From: Phylloscopus collybita
Taxonomy: Eukaryota > Chordata > Aves > Passeriformes > Phylloscopidae
NCBI GenBank assembly: GCA_027886175.1
Contig: JAJNNQ010000026.1
Span: 31,762,001-31,826,000, forward strand
Direction of reading: 5' to 3'
Length of the DNA stretch: 64,000 nt
Part shown: piece after piece, positions 46,027 to 61,400 of the stretch
How the letters are laid out: each line of letters starts with the position of its first letter
How positions within the stretch are numbered: position 1 is the first letter of the stretch
Made by a program: the position numbers and the translations under genes
Notes under the pieces: generated by a model
What the model saw: only the letters and a program-made list of their open reading frames with translations
The model's database searches: none
Told to the model about the DNA's origin: nothing

Positions 46027-49000
46027 CGGAGCGGCCAGCGGGAGGACCCGGCCGCTCGTGGGCTCGGGGCGGCGGCGTTTCGGGGGCTCGGGCGTCCGGA
46101 GCCGCCCCGGAGCCGCGCCGAGGGACCCGTGGGACAGCAGCCCCCGGCGGCTGCAGCCAGTGCCCCGCTCCCCGCCGCCCGCGCTCGTTCGCCGTGCGCC
46201 GGCTCTGCCGCGGCTGGTTCGCCTATGCGGGAAGCGCTCCCCTGGCTCCCGGGCTCACTTACACAAAGACAGATCCTGGCGTCTCATTACACTCGTTATA
46301 TCTTGTTTTCCACGCTGAAGTAATAAGGTTTATATGGTAATACTGTTATGCCGTTAATGCTGCGCTGTTTTAGTCGACTGCGCGATGTCAGGCATTGATT
46401 GGATATGGCTTATCAATTTCATGACAGTTTCATCCAGGACATGATGATTTCCTCTTGTTTTTGTGCGGGGATCAGAATACACTGATTGCAACATTTTGTT
46501 ACTCAGTGTAATTCGCCCTACTTTCCTTGCTTTAGTTGGAGTAGAGGTTTAATTAGACCTCAGCTAGAGGTTCTTTAGAAAGTTTATAGTTTAGTCTCTC
46601 TTGTAATAACTGCTCAATATAGCAGTTGAGTGAAGATCTCGTGGTACAGAGTTTCAACTTTTGCCGAAGTGTAATCCATTATGTTCCTCTTATACATGTT
46701 TTTCTTCTTAGATTTTTAATCGTCTTTTTTAAAAAAAAAAACCTGTTAAACTTGGAACCTATTGTTGAAAATAAGTAGTAAAGAATGATGCATAAATCAA
46801 GACAACCTATCATGCGTTTAAATGAGACTAAAGCAAAGAAATGTATGGTCAGGCCCTTGAGAGTCACAAATTCAAATAAACTCACATTCGGAGTTGGCAA
46901 ATAATTTCCCAAGTTCTGTTTATGACTTAAGAAAATCATAACTAATTCAGATTTACCATGCTAAGCAATAAGTGTTCTTCCTCTGTCAGCAGTTTTTGTA
47001 TTGTCTTTCCTTAATGTATGTTCTATTGATTGTGAATGAAGATATCGAGTCCAGGTTTTGTTGGAGTGCTTCTGTTTGATAGCTTTGAAATTCATACTGA
47101 ATTTCAGTACGAATACAGGCCCATTTAATAGTCTTTTGTCATAGCTGCCTTGCTGCTAAAGAGGCAGCCATGCTGCTTTTTACAGTTATTTTTCTAATAG
47201 TCATACCATAAACAAAGTCCTTATTTCTTAGAGGAATATATTTTTTGAACCTTGCAGTTCGATCTTTTCCCAGAGGGGGGAAGTATCCACTGAGAGTGTG
47301 TGTGTCTGGGAAAGGGGGAAAAGCCAGGAAGGACAAAACCGAAAGTAGGTAAAGAAAAGTAAAAAACAGGAAAATAAAATTGTTTTTTTCTAGGCATCAA
47401 GTTCATGCAGAAGCTGCATTTTGAGCTACTGTGAGATTGAATAAATGAACAGTTTTCTCATTCCTTCTTAGCATAAGTAGGACTATGCATAATTTCACCG
47501 GATTTTTTAAAATATGATGGTGAGTTGTCTGAGAGAATGCTAATGTCAGATTCACACCAGGTACCTGGCATTATCCTTCAAAACACCATCTGTCAAGCTT
47601 TCTAGAGATTTGTTTTAGAGTCTAATATATGATGACTGTTAAAACACTTAACCAAGGCAAGAATGTTACTACTTAAGAAAATTAAAATTAATGCACTGGT
47701 TGCTGCTGAGTATAAATAGAAAGGAAATTTATAGAAAGGGCAGAATTTTTTTGGGGGGAGTGCCAGAAGAAAATGAGATCCTGGTGAAAGGATCCCAGTA
47801 GTAGTGAATAATTTCTAGGTTATGTCCATGATGTCTGTTTCCAGACTCTGAATTTCTGTTCTTTAGAATGTAATGTGCAATCAGCTACATCCATAACGAT
47901 GCCACCCAGGTATTCTCTTTATGGTGTCCTAAGCATTTTTGATTGCCAGTACATTTTGTATAAAATGTGTAAGTGAAGATTTGCTTTGGAACTCAGATCC
48001 TCAAACATTAACTCTGTCTTGAAAGTGCTGTGTTGTTTCATGTTGGCTGCTAAAACCTGAGGTTGAGAACAGTTGTGTTGCTGTGAGAAACCACAGAAAG
48101 GCACACAAGTGGCAAGTATTCCAGAAAAATGCTTCTGACTAGCGACAGTGGGTTTACTTGTAAAGATACAAGATTCCCCAATAATTTTTTTTGTTTGTTT
48201 GACTCTGTTGCATGGGTTTTTTGTTTTTGTGTTTTGGTGTACTTAACCAGTGTTAAAACCAAGAAATTGCTTATGTTTTCGATGTGTAGGTCTTGTCCTT
48301 CAGATTGACCTGTGTCAGATGCATACTTGAATCGGTAGCTATTTATCCCTCACCAATAAGGGATGACTAGAAATCACTTAATTTAGTCCTTACCTGGGTC
48401 TGATGAAATCCCCAGAAAAGGGACATTTCTTTTGACAGAGTATTTCCTTACTTGCCAATCAACATAAAGAAAGGTGAGGGAAAAGGTACTAGTGCTATTT
48501 AAATACAAGGTGTGGAGACAAAACCCAATTTCTTCAAAAATCACTGAGGGAATATGTTGTGGATTCTGACAATGAACCTAGTCTCTAAATGGCTAATTGA
48601 GTGCCTTAATCAGAAGATACTTGATTTCCCCATGGGTTATAGCCTGTTTCATGTAGAAGTAGATCCTACATGACTGTTGCACTATTAGAACTGGAAAAGT
48701 CATTGATAAAGTCATCTACTGGAAGAACTTGTGAGTGGCTCGTGATATTTGCCTCAGCCTAAGTGTTTTCATACTTTTGCAAAATGCATTGAACATACTT
48801 ATTCTGAGAATATAATTCATTCAATAATGAAAATTAAATACCTTTTAATTGTAATAGATAGTTGAACTCTAAAGAATAAGCTAATATCCATCTATTGGAA
48901 AGGGCTTTTCCATATCAAGTGAGCTATTTTGTTCACTAGGCTGTTATAAGAGCTAGAAGAGTGTCCCTGTTTCATGTATAGTTTTAAACTATTTTACTGT

Positions 49001-52000
49001 ATACTGGTTACCAGTAGCTATTTTCTTGGTTAAGATTGTTCTCCTTTTGGTCAGGAGATATTCTGATAAATGTATGAATTCAGGTAATGCTTGGTTAGAT
49101 AAAAAATGTCAAAAGTGAAGAGCATGTTCTTGAGAAGTATCTTTTGTACCCAGCTTGTGCTTATACTGAAGCACACTCTATTACTTCAGGGAGAACTGAA
49201 GCATCTCTGTTCTAGTGCTGCTCCCTACCACGGAAGGTACCAGCTCCTTACATGTGTTACTTTTGCATGTTTGTAAATATTTATTGCTTTGATGTCTAAG
49301 ATGTCTGTGATTATGAATATAAAAGTAAGTGTGTCACTTTAGCTGTGAAGGTGTGGATGATATAGAAAAATACAACCAACTGGAACAGTTTGGTAGTTCA
49401 AAACTGGTTTTATATCAGTAATCCATTAATTAGGCTAAAGTGTTAGCTAATTGTCTATGTACTTTTTCGGGTCAAGCAAATTATCTATATGTGTGTGTGT
49501 GTTTATTTATTTATATATGCGCACCTTTGGAATATCTTGTGTAGTGTATTCTTAAAGCCAGCTTTGTGTTTTATAATATAAACATAAAGGGAAAAGACCT
49601 ATTTGAAAAAGCAGGCCAAAGTAAGAGCATCTCTCCCCATGGAAATATCAGCATTACTAGGGTAATGAGGTAGCTAATTTCTCTCTCTATAATGACAGTG
49701 CAATTGACCTCAGAATTTCAGCTGGCATTCGGAAGGCAATGAGAATCAGGCCTGTAGCTTTAATCTTGAGTTAAGTCCCTAGATCATTCCATGTGGCATA
49801 GCAGAGTTTGTTAAACATCCAAGTTGTGTAAATTAGATTCATATAGCTCAGCTATCATCCCCATACAGGCTTCTGGTAGGACGGGACATGATTATTCAAA
49901 AGATTAGCCTTTGCTCTTAGTGAGCATTAGTAGGGTCTTCCATACAAGCCTGCAGTAGTAGTTCTAGCTAGTAGAAAACTGTTGACATAATGCAAGTTTA
50001 TTCTGTCTTATATTCAGGATTTCAACTGCTACACAGTCATATATGGGTTTGGGGTTTCTTTGGACTACTGGAGATTGATTTTCTTTTCATATACAGGAAT
50101 GCAACTTCAGTTCATGAGTAGTGTGTGTTTCTATTAAAAACCTGGGATAGTAATAAGGTTGTTACATGAAAATTATTTGTCTTGGAAATTTAGAACATGA
50201 CAATCATATCCTTAGCCCCAGATGTGAAAGGGTGTTGATCAAACCTATGACCTGCTAAACCCAGGCCTCTGATACTTTTTAATTTTTATAATTTTTTCAT
50301 TGAAAACTACTTGTGAAAATATGCTTGCAAATTTATGAGTTCACTTGTCTTAACAAACCTTTGGACTAAAATAAGATCAATGTATAATGTTAACATAAAT
50401 TCATACATTAATATTAATCTGTGAGCAGTCACTATTTTGCTTATTGTTTCTTTTATTCCTGATGTTTACATCAGGTGAGAAGAAATCTGTATTCACAAAA
50501 TAGTTGGTATTAATCATTGTTTGCTTTTCTGTCTCAAGAAATGCACTGTAAATTCCTGGTAGATTGACTCAGGAAACATTCTAATATTCAGAGCGTGTAT
50601 TTTAGGTACCTTGGTTTCATTAGAAACTAGATTTGTATTGATCATTTGGAGCCTTTTCAATAAAAAGTGCAAACTCTAGATGAATACAAGATACTTACGA
50701 TTTCTATAAAGTACTGATGTGCCAGGCATTACAGACTTGGTTCAAAGCTGACTAAAGTTAATGGGAATTTTTCTGTTGCCATTATTGGGCTATCAGGCAG
50801 TCCTTGTAATACAAATATGATCTATTGACTGCTATAGCCAATAGGACATGCTTTTGCCTTGCAGAAGGCAAGTGACGCAGATGAACGCAGATGAATCCCA
50901 AGTGAAAACCAGATTTATGGAAAACAAAATATAATAAAACATTTGAATGAGTATAACAAAGCAAATGTTATGTTTATATTGACCCCAGCTTTTTAGTCAT
51001 AAAAGGCAGGCTTGCTTCAGAGGAGAGAAAAAAGAAATTCTAGATGTGATTTAAAAAAATAATAAAATTCTTTCAGACATCTGAATCAGCTTAGGACCAT
51101 TTGATCTGTGATCTTAGAAAACATGTACTTTGAAACACAATAAATTGTTTTGCAAAGAGGCAGCAATATGAGTGCAGTAATTGAATCTTAGATTCTGATA
51201 CCCTGGTTTAAAATAAAAGGTGCTTTGCTCTTTAAATAGTGCTATTTGAGTCGGTGGAGCTGCTAAAGGTGCAATTCAGTGCAAACAGCAGAATTTAGTA
51301 CCAAGAAGGTCAAAGGCATTTGCTGAGGTTTATCTGAATGCCCAGAGCCTCATCAACAAAGTGCTGTTTTTTGACAACGCGAATGTTTTCCTTGAAGGAG
51401 AAGAATATTTTTTACTTGTCCTGGGAATTCTTTTAGTAAATTTACATCGTATTTAGTCTCCTTGGTGAATACATTCAGGGTGCAATTGCTGTAATTGTCC
51501 ATCTCTCTTCCTTTTTACCTCTAAGTAAGCATTTTAAAATTCAAGAATTTTGTAAACTGTTGTATTTGTAGTTAGTACCAAGAGAAGGCAGAATACCTGG
51601 ATAGCTGAGTAGAAAATTCCAGTCAACTGTTAACTTCCTAAGCACTGAACACCTGTGTAATGTGTAGAATAGAGTGGCCATTCCCTACCAGGAGGTGGCA
51701 TGATTGGGCTCCACATGCCAAAACAGATTCATATTCTGGCACCTTCTGGGAAAGCACTAGTCGGGTCCAGCAGATACATCAAATTCTTCTTCATTGGATG
51801 TATACTTTTCTCGTTGAGGCAATATGCAGACAATATATACTGACAATACTGGGCTATTTAGTAGTCTGTAAAATCTGATACCATCAGCAGTGACCTGTGC
51901 ATGAGTCCTCCAATAAAGGCTAAACATCTGCCTAACCCACTAAAGCAGTGCCATGAGAATGAAACAGTTCCTCCACGACACAAGGACACGGGTATCAAGC

Positions 52001-55000
52001 TCAAAGTATGAGATGTGTTGGGCCTTACTTTAGAAGGCATAAATGTAGCTGCTGTTTGGTAGTTCCTCTGCAAGGTTTATTGAAATGGGAATATGTTACA
52101 CCTTTCTGTGCCTTGTAGCTGTACTGTAGGCTACACATGCTGCTTATATGAAATAGTTGTTTTCTGGATTGGCAGGTTCACTGCAGTCACCTGGCACCTC
52201 AGTTCAGGGTTAGAGTGCCTTTTGAAAAGTAAGCTGGTTTTAACTGCTTCAATTAAATCTCTTTTCTTCAACAAACTGCTGAATGTGGAGGAAAAATCAG
52301 TTTTGTCACAGCTGACCTTAGAATATATATTTTTCTTTAAAATATTTTGAGAATAAATAATAGGAAGAGTGTTTTCATCAGGATTTGAGGTGTTAAGAAA
52401 GCATACACAATAAGAAAAAAATCTGTTTTGCAGGTGTATCCTGCTAAGCATTGTGAAGAAGGTGTGCATTCATCTTTTCTTCACCTTGCATTTTTCAGTC
52501 CTTTGGTGGATATCAGTGTGCTATATCAGAATAAGCAAGGAAGCAGACAGTTTTTAAAATCAAGTGTGTAAAGTATAGAACTTTACTGCTGCTGCAGTTT
52601 AATCTTTGGCTGAATAAAAAAATAAGATTGTGCAGTCTGACCAGAAAAATGGAAAACCTTCATACTTGTGTGAAGATCTGCCATACGTGTAGTACGTGGA
52701 ATTTTGGCTTATACTACATATCTTCAATGAATACGTTCTAAAACTCCCATCTGTAAGATGTAGACTGATGCTGAATTTCATTCTAATCTTTGAGATCTCG
52801 ACTTGAAAAGAGCTTCATAAGAAATGTGTAGTATTCTTATTAATTTTAGAACAAAATTATTCTTTTTTAAATTTGCAGGCAAAAATAATCCTGAGTATTA
52901 CAGTTCTCTGTAAATCCTGTCATATTTTAATTGGAATCCTGCTGGAAATGAGTACAGCTATTTCCTTATCCTAAAAAAGGCTGAAACTAATAAAGCCTAG
53001 AAGAATTATTTAAGACTTTCAGCAGATTAAAAACCTCCAACTCCCCCACTGCCCCCCAAAAAACCCCTCCTGAAATAATGCCTGTTTCTGATTCCACAAC
53101 CTTTGCTGTTGAAAGGGAATTTTTTAGTTTGAATAGTGAAAAAATTATCAAATGAAACTTCTAATAATGCTAATATGACAATATTGAAGATAACCCGCAC
53201 TTAATTAAGATGGTACAAAGTTTTGATGGTCATATATGGCTGCATATGATATAACCAAACACATCTTAAAAACTTGAAATGCTCTGCTTGCACTGGGCAT
53301 TCTTGTTTATTGTTCTTGGGTTAGCATGATGCAGAGGCTGACAACAGGGTAGGTTGCTCCAGTTTTAGAATTGCTCTGCACCTGCTGAAGTGCTCATCGG
53401 ATATTCTAGCATCTATGTCTTGTTGTAAGGGTTATACTAACAGATGTAAAAAAAGTCAAACTTTTGATTCATAAAATACATTGAATTCTGGCAATCAATG
53501 TAATTATTAGAAAAAAATAATACTATGTGCTAGTCTGTAAAGGATTTATCAAAATCTGCGTTCCCCCTTTTTGCTCTGCTTTGGATCTGGAAAAAATGTC
53601 TGTTTGTTTTATAGGAGAAGCATTTTAGCTTTGCTAACTGGTAAAGGCAGGTGTTTCTTCAGCAAAAGCAAAAGTAGGGATCAAAGCCCGTGGCTCATAA
53701 TCAGTCAGCTTCCAAAGAGCAGCACTGCAAGTCGAGGGAAAACAGTTTTGCTAAGAGGTTTGAGCACTGGAGAAAGAAAACAAATCCCCTAGTTTAATGT
53801 TCCCTGGGATTTAAGTACATGTTTCAAAGCTCTCTTTCAAATGCTTGAAGTTAGAGAACTTGCCATCAAATCAGGGACTGTGTGCGTGTGTTTTAAAATG
53901 GCTTTTTCATATTGAAAAATCAAGTTTACTTACCTCAGAGTGTAAATTTTTTCTCTGTGTGTTTCTGCTAATGTAGGCTCATAATTGCTGATTTTTCTAA
54001 ATATCTCTAAGCAAACTTGTTTGTTGCATTTTGTCTTTTTCGAGATAGTAGAAAATTTGGGTGTTGTTGGGGCTTGCTTTAAGTTCAGAGTGTGAGCTCT
54101 AGCTGGGGAAAGAGTGAGACATTGTTCTTCCTAAATAATTAGGACTACACTGATTTGCTGCAGCTATGGAGCTGGTTCCCTGAGTTCCCCATTTTTACTT
54201 AAACTGATTTTTCTCCAGTTCTCCTGAAAGGAGCAGCACCAAGTTTAAGTGACTTACTGTCTCTTATTTTGTTGTTTGAAGAGCAAATTAAGTACTGATG
54301 AAATAAATTACAGGAGACTTTTCTCCTTCCTGTCTTCAGATAGCTGCGAAGAAAATGGAGAGCTAGTTTTGGTAAATGATGCTTATTATCCTGGTGTCTC
54401 CAGAGGGCTGTAGGGCTATCCAATAGCTTTACTTTTTGTACAGGTACAGTTTTGCAATTATTTCACTAATTCGTGTATGCAAAGTAGTAGGATTTAGCCC
54501 ATTGTAAAATTTGAAATAACATCCTCCTGACACTTGCAGATCCAGGTAAATAAATGAATTATATCAATTTATTACTATGCTCAGAAGCCATTGGTGAGTA
54601 ATCCGCCACATCTGATATTGCATTGACTTCTTTTCCTGATCCTACGCTCCTGTTTAAAAAAGTAAATACAATATTGCAGAATGCCCTGATTCTGTTTGAT
54701 TTGTTAGGGGTTGTCCAGATGCTCTTGCTGCTGTTACAGGAGTGGTGGTTTTGTTCTTTACTTGCTGCAAATGATTTAGTGTAAACACCAACAGATCAGC
54801 TTGTGCAAAAGTCTGTAAAGAAGGGGTTTACTCATCAGCGTCAAAGGGATATGAGGTCAGCAGTGAATGTGGGAGAACAGGTATTCATGTAACCTATTTT
54901 GTTATTCTTCTTTTTCTGAAGATTAAACTGTGAGGTAACCTGGATATACAGTAGTTTATGTTGAGTTGTGCATGACAAAAAGTTGTTCATGCAGTACCAG

Positions 55001-55330
55001 CTTGTTAGAACACACAAACCATCTGTTCAGCATGAAAAGTCTCTTGCTGCTCTGAAGTGTATGAATAATCTGGAAGGATATGTCAAATGCAAGGGGGAAG
55101 AGAGGACTAAGTTTTTGCTAGAAATATTTTGATATAATGCCTTTTTAAAGGAATGTTTGTACTGTAAGCTATCCAAGTGCTTCTTGTGGTGGAAGTGGGA
55201 GATATTTTCAGCATAAAGTAGAAAAGGAGCAGCTTGGTTTTGACACAAAGCAGGAACTCGATGTGGTTCTGCATCCATCCAAACACTTTATTTAGCCTTT
55301 ATTTAGAGATTGGGTTTTTTTTTTCAATGG

Positions 55331-55497
55331 TGAAAAAGGAGTTAGAGAGAAGTAAGAATGGGGAAAAGGGAAGAGAAAATGGTGGAAAGATATAAAAAGG
55401 AGGACAAAATAATGGGAAGATTGTAGGGGAAGTGGAAAAGAAAGTAGCAATAGAGACATGGATATAGAGAAGAAAATGAAAGAAGTGAAGAAAATAC
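55331..55497 (+). repeat. Purine-rich (GA/AAG) tract in intron 1
   Basis: About 165 nt of the plus strand are mostly A and G with only four or so C. It is an imperfect polypurine tract, not a clean microsatellite, and produces F/S/P-rich false frames on the minus strand. Confidence 0.7.
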
Positions 55498-58400
55498 AAA
55501 TTTAACAGGTGAAAAATATTCAGCTACTTTAGTTCTAAGCAACTTGTGACAGCACAAAATGTTGAACATTGAGTACTTCTGGAAGCTTTTAGTTAAGTTT
55601 TATTCAATTAAAATGGGTAGATAAAAGTAGTATAATAAGCATTTGAAAATGCTGTTAGTTTATTTAAGAAAAAATAAAATTCAACTCTTTCTGAAAAGCT
55701 TCTGTTAATAATTACCTAGTTTTGATACTGTTGTATTTCATGTGTTCAGAGGGACTCTGTAGGTGTCTGCCATCCATATATATGTGTGAAATTATCCAGT
55801 AAATAAAAACACAACAATATATGTTACAGTGAGTCCCCCAGTTCTGTACTAAACAGCAACTGAGATCTTCCATAACAGTAATATTTACAATCCTTTTGGA
55901 ACTGTGGTTAGCCAGTTAATAGTTTACTTACAATTTTTATTTTAAAAGGTAGGATTTTAAGGCTGAACAGATTGAAATTTTAGATATGGAGTTCTTTCTT
56001 TTCATAATAATTTTCAAACTTTGGAATGGAGTGTACTGGTGTTAGGAGCTCTAAACTTGAACTTTTAATTGTATCAGCTACAGCTCACTAAGTTCTCAGG
56101 CCAAAGATGAGATGATGATGGTGGACACTTTATTCAGCCTTATGGAATTGCATAGAGGATAGTTCAGATGTGCCAGGATTATATTGAGAAAGTGTTCAGT
56201 TCAGAGTCTGCAGGAGATGAAAAAGCAGCAGCACGCAGAGTGATGTGAGCACCAATTTGCAGCCAACTGTCCTATGTTTTGTAAAGTCACTGCTGTGATA
56301 TCCATAAACTGAAACGAGATGTTTGGAGGGGATGAAAACAACTTTGAAGAAAAAATAGTAAAAAAGATTGCATGAAATAGTGGATTTAAAGAGTAGTTTT
56401 GACTAGCAATTCTAAGGTAAAAAATAGTTTTGCTATAATGTTGGATTTTGCATCTTGCTGGCTTTCGTGGTAAAAGACAATAATTGGAATGACTTGAATT
56501 GGGTCATATAAGTTTGAATTAAGTTTCCTATCCTAATATATACACATTCTGTAAGACACTGGAAGACTATGTTACAATTTATGTATTGGAAGGCTTTTCA
56601 GGGCAGCTTTAGCACTTGTTATACTACTCAGTAAAGAGTAATTCAGGTCCATACACTGGTTTAAAATGAAAAAGTGAAGTGCAAATTAGGAAAAGATACA
56701 ATGCCATACAAGATATGATAAGGTTATTACCCCTGCAGCAAACTCTACTGTAGCTGTCAGAGGCACAAAAAGTGTGACCGAACTGAAATTTGAAGCAAAA
56801 TGTTTGTCTTTCAGTTATTTGCATTGTTGTGTAGGTATGGGCTTCAGTTTCTCAAGAATATCAGTGTTCTTCATGGAGAGAAGCATTGCTGTGTTGTAGG
56901 CTTGACCCAGCATGCAGCTGGATGAAGACCAGAGCTGAGGCTTAAGGATGGACTTTCACCAGTTTGAGTTAAATGAAATACTCAGTACATCTGGCATTTC
57001 CAGTCAGATTTTGGTGTTTGGTTACTTTTTTAAAAATAAATTTGGTCACTTTCCTTATATAAGTTAATATCCTGGGAGATAGTTTCCTGCATTAGTTTCT
57101 GGCAGTGTGAATTTTTGTTGACATTTTGTTCATGATTTTTACTATTCTCTAACAGTGGATCAGAATCAAATTCCAGAACAATTTTAGAGCAAACTTTTAT
57201 TTTAATACTATTTTTTCCACATTTTGAAAGTTGGAGATACTGACTATTTGAAATCCATATTAAGCCATACTTCCTTGTATATGAAAAAACCACTGAACTG
57301 TGGACTACTACAGAACATCTTACATACAGCAGATTAATAAACTACTAAAATTGATATGCAGGATTATATTATTCATAGCATCCTCTCAACAGGTTATTTT
57401 AGAAAATGGAGAGAACACTTACCTAGGGAAAAAAAAAACCCAAAACAACCACAAAGTCTTACAGCTTTATGGTTTGATTTTTCTTCCCCCTTTCCCACCT
57501 TCCCAACCAACATAATAAAAATTCTGCTCACAGCATGCCAGAGACCTGATTTTTCTTATCATAATAATGAGTGTTTTCTTTCTGTTTATTTTTGACATAG
57601 GCTACAAGCCTTAATGGTTTCCTCAATACAAGTATTAGTTTGGTAAATTTTAATGAATATTTCATAATCTGCAATCACAGTCATGCCTTTTAGCATATTT
57701 TTTTTTACAAATTACAAATTTCGGAACTGGAACAAAAATTTCATTTTCTACCAAGGGCTTTGCCCAGAGTCCATAAAGTGCTTGGCCTTCATATTTTACC
57801 TTAGCAAGTGAAAATTTATTCTGCCAGCCATCTTTAGATAATTGTCCTTCTCCTTAGTAACACTGGCAATAGGAGTTCCTGTTTTATGTGAAACCATGTT
57901 TTTTATGGATTTTGCTCAACTCTGTTTGTCCTCAAATTTTGAGGAATTGTGACTGCCAGATCTTTCCATACTGATTTCTGGTCTCTTGTACTTCAGATGA
58001 GAACACCTAGTTTGATATTTGTGTCTCTCTTATTGAATGCTATTAATGTGTGGTGGCACTTCATTTTCATTACACCCAAAATACAGAAGCTGTTGGCTTT
58101 CCAACTGCTGCAGGTGGGCAGTTTCAGTACTCTCCAAGATGCCATGTGGCCATTTTTGTCATGTTTATTCCAGAATGCTTAAAAAAATGGAGATTGTTTT
58201 ACTAAATGATTTCTTTTCTTTTTACTCCATATTTAAAGTTGCTTGTTGTGTAGTTCAGACAGAAGTAGTCACCACTGGTTGCTTTAGATGCCTGGGTGGG
58301 ATGGAATTTCGTTACACTGTTCACTATCCCAAGGCACTTTGATTATCTTTCCATTTGTCTTAGGGGACACACAACTGAGTTGCTATCTTTTTCTTACAGC

Positions 58401-61400
58401 ACTCTCTGTTAAATTTATTGTGTTAATCTCTCTCCTGTATTTGAACATCCTGCATTTGTTTCTTGAGTCTTAACCCAGCTCTCTGACTCTTTTGAGAAAT
58501 GTTCCAAATCACTGTGAATTTTTGTAGTTTATCTAAATGTTATTGTCTTCAGCTCTATAAAAGTGGATCTTCCTGGGACGTACTAATGGGTGTGTTGTTC
58601 CTTGGGTGGTTGTTTGCTGCAGCATTTGAGTTCCATGATCTTTTTCTTTAACTTCCAAACCTCTCCAATGTGAAGTTTGGATTCTTTATAGAGCACCTGC
58701 TTACAGCTACAGTCCCAAGTGGATGGATTTATTCATATGTCGAATTCAGGCTTTTCATTGAAACCTAATACTGAGCTTTCAAACAGGTTTTTGTTTTTGT
58801 CTTTATTGTTGAGCATCTTCCCCTAGATTCAAATTCCAGTTTCTCTCTTCATCAGATATTGTTCATATTGCTCTACACTGTCAATCTTCATTTAAACAAG
58901 GTAGAAAAATATAACTGAAATTCAGTTTTAGTAGCTTCATGTTTTCTTTCCATTGCTTGAGTGAAATAAAAACTATTAAAAGTGTCAGAAGCTTCTGGAG
59001 ATCAGTTTTGGGGGCTGTGACCTCACTGACATTTTATGACAAGGAACCCACTTCAAAATTATTTGATAGTCTTCTTGCACCATAGAAAATCTTTTGTTCT
59101 ATCAGAGTCTAGTAGTGGTGGAATTAAGTATGGCATATTTAAGAAGATAATAAATGTCAAAAATAATGAGTTCAGATGTTGCTTAGCTCAGAACAGAAGG
59201 TGCAGATAAGAAAATCTGAAGATTTCTGGTAAAACTAATACAGAAAAAAATTAACATTTTCTAAAGCATGCCACTAAAACTCGTGAGGAGAAAAATCAGT
59301 GAAAACCTTGTTATTAAGTGTGTGTTATGTCAAACATGCTAGGTGTCCCTTCAGTGAAGTAAGGAAGAAGGTTTTGATTGGATATTTTGCTTGCATATGT
59401 GTGGTTTGTGCATGAAGAAAGACTGTGGCAAAAATTAAGTCTAGATGCCAAAGTTAAATATCTGATAAATGCTCTACTGCTGTTCCAAGGAGCTCTTTTC
59501 ATAACCAGCAGCTTTGTGAGAGGATTGTGTTGAGGCTGAACATACTCTGGGAATGTAATTCTACAGTACTGTATTTTTAAAGAAAAAGGGTGATCCCAAA
59601 GTGCTTAATTTCAGTCACACCATTAAGAGTGATTTCCAGCTATGCTAAAGCTAGTTTTCTGTTTGAATTTGAATGTTTTAACTGTTTTTCATTTTTAACA
59701 TTGCAGTGTTTAATAGAAGTGTTTGTTCTTTTTAAAATTACTATAGCAACAGGTTAATTTAAGCAGCACGTTTGAAGTGGCATATCATACTTTCCTAGTC
59801 CACTATACAATTTGCCAGGGAAAACAGATTGAAATGTACTTGAATATTGTGAGTTTTTGCTCACAGTATTACGTTGCTTTCCTGAGCTCAAACATAAATG
59901 TTTCATGGATGTGTGAATGAGAGGAATTAAATTAGGGATTTGGGGCAAGTTTTTTCTTTTTGCTACTCGATTGAAAATGACCCTTTTTTTCAGTGGACTC
60001 CAAAAATACATTCTTGACTCCTATTGCACGGGTGGCTTCTGGGATTTCTTCCAACAGGTAGAGACAGAGGACAACATCAAAACCTTTCCCAGAGCTAACA
60101 AAAGTAGTATTTATAGTGTTATCCTGTCCTTACGTTCTAAAATCCTTCTGCTATGGTTTAAAACTGAAAAAGTTTTGCTACATAACACAATACTGGTTAG
60201 TAAAAGCAAGTTTTCTTAACTCTGAATCTGCTGAGAGTATCTGCATTGTATTGCTTCTGCCTTCAGCTTCACTTTTTGCATGATGCTGCTATTGATCTTA
60301 AAGTGATTTTAGATTTTGAAAGACTAAAATTTTTTTTGAGCTGATCACTTGCCAGGACATGGAGCTTTGGATATTTTTTTAACACTATCTTTGTTCATTA
60401 ATTCAATATTGGAGGGTATAATTTCAATCATTAACAATTTCTGTGTTTGTCCTAGGAGCTTTCAGTCCAGATAGCAACTCACTATCCATTTATTTCCACT
60501 GGATAAGTGAGTGAATTAAGGTAAAACTGTCTCATAACCTGTGAGACATCTCTATTGCCTATAGTAGTCCATAGGGTGCTTTTTCATCTGGCTGACAAAA
60601 GGCCCTCAGGAATTTAGTCCCTCGTTTGAATGCTAAGTACTATAAAGGCCATAAGCTTGTGACCTCTGAATTCTATAACTTCCCCATCTCTCACAATTTA
60701 AATGCTTATAGCCTGAGGTACGTGGACTGGGAAGGGATATTTGGTCCAGAGGCAAGTCTCGGTACTGCTGAGATAATGATCTTACTGTAAGAGTTATTCT
60801 GAAAGAAAAATAGTACCATTTTACAGTAACAATTTATTGGACACCTTTGAAAAAGAGTTTTCAGGTGCCAGGTAATCTCAGCTATCATAACATTATTGCT
60901 ATCACTTTAAGAAAAATACCTGACAGCTGCAGGGGAAAAAAGTTGAGTCTTCGATGTCCATTTGTGTTCATTCCTAAATGGATATCTTTCAGCTGTTTAC
61001 TACAACTTTACAAGTAACCAGTCATTAGAAAACATGGGTATTGATGTTCAAGGTTAACTTTTGAGATTGTTCTCATGGGCCTAAATTGAGGTATAACTCA
61101 TATTGAAGTCTGTTATTTCTGTGTGGTACTTCAGAAGTAATCCTGTGGTGTTAGTAAGTTGCATGACTGAGAGATGATGCAGCCCATGCCTTTTTGAGAA
61201 AATCTGGGGAGACATGCTTGGGGAATAATTACTGCTAGTAAAGAAAAGAAGTTTTTGTTAGAGGCTGAAATACATAATTTCTTTGATTGTTGGTATTGCA
61301 TCATTTGAAGTGGTTGAATATCTCATGCCCACTGACCATCTTTTCTGGGTGCCATCTATTCCATGGCTCCTCACTTAATGGCGTGTTGGGTACAAAAGCC

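Larger units (their letters stand above)
44225..46270. other. CpG island over the KHDRBS2 promoter and exon 1, interrupted by a solo LTR
   Basis: GC content and CpG density rise abruptly at about 44225 and fall again near 46270, against AT-rich flanks. The densest parts are 44440-44860 and 45400-46215. The LTR at 44869-45311 splits the island into two lobes and has a much lower CpG density. The island covers the promoter, exon 1 and the first 350 bp of intron 1. CpG islands of this size usually mark promoters active in the germ line. The left lobe is far enough upstream to host a divergent transcript on the minus strand, but no spliced gene could be recognised there. Confidence 0.85.
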
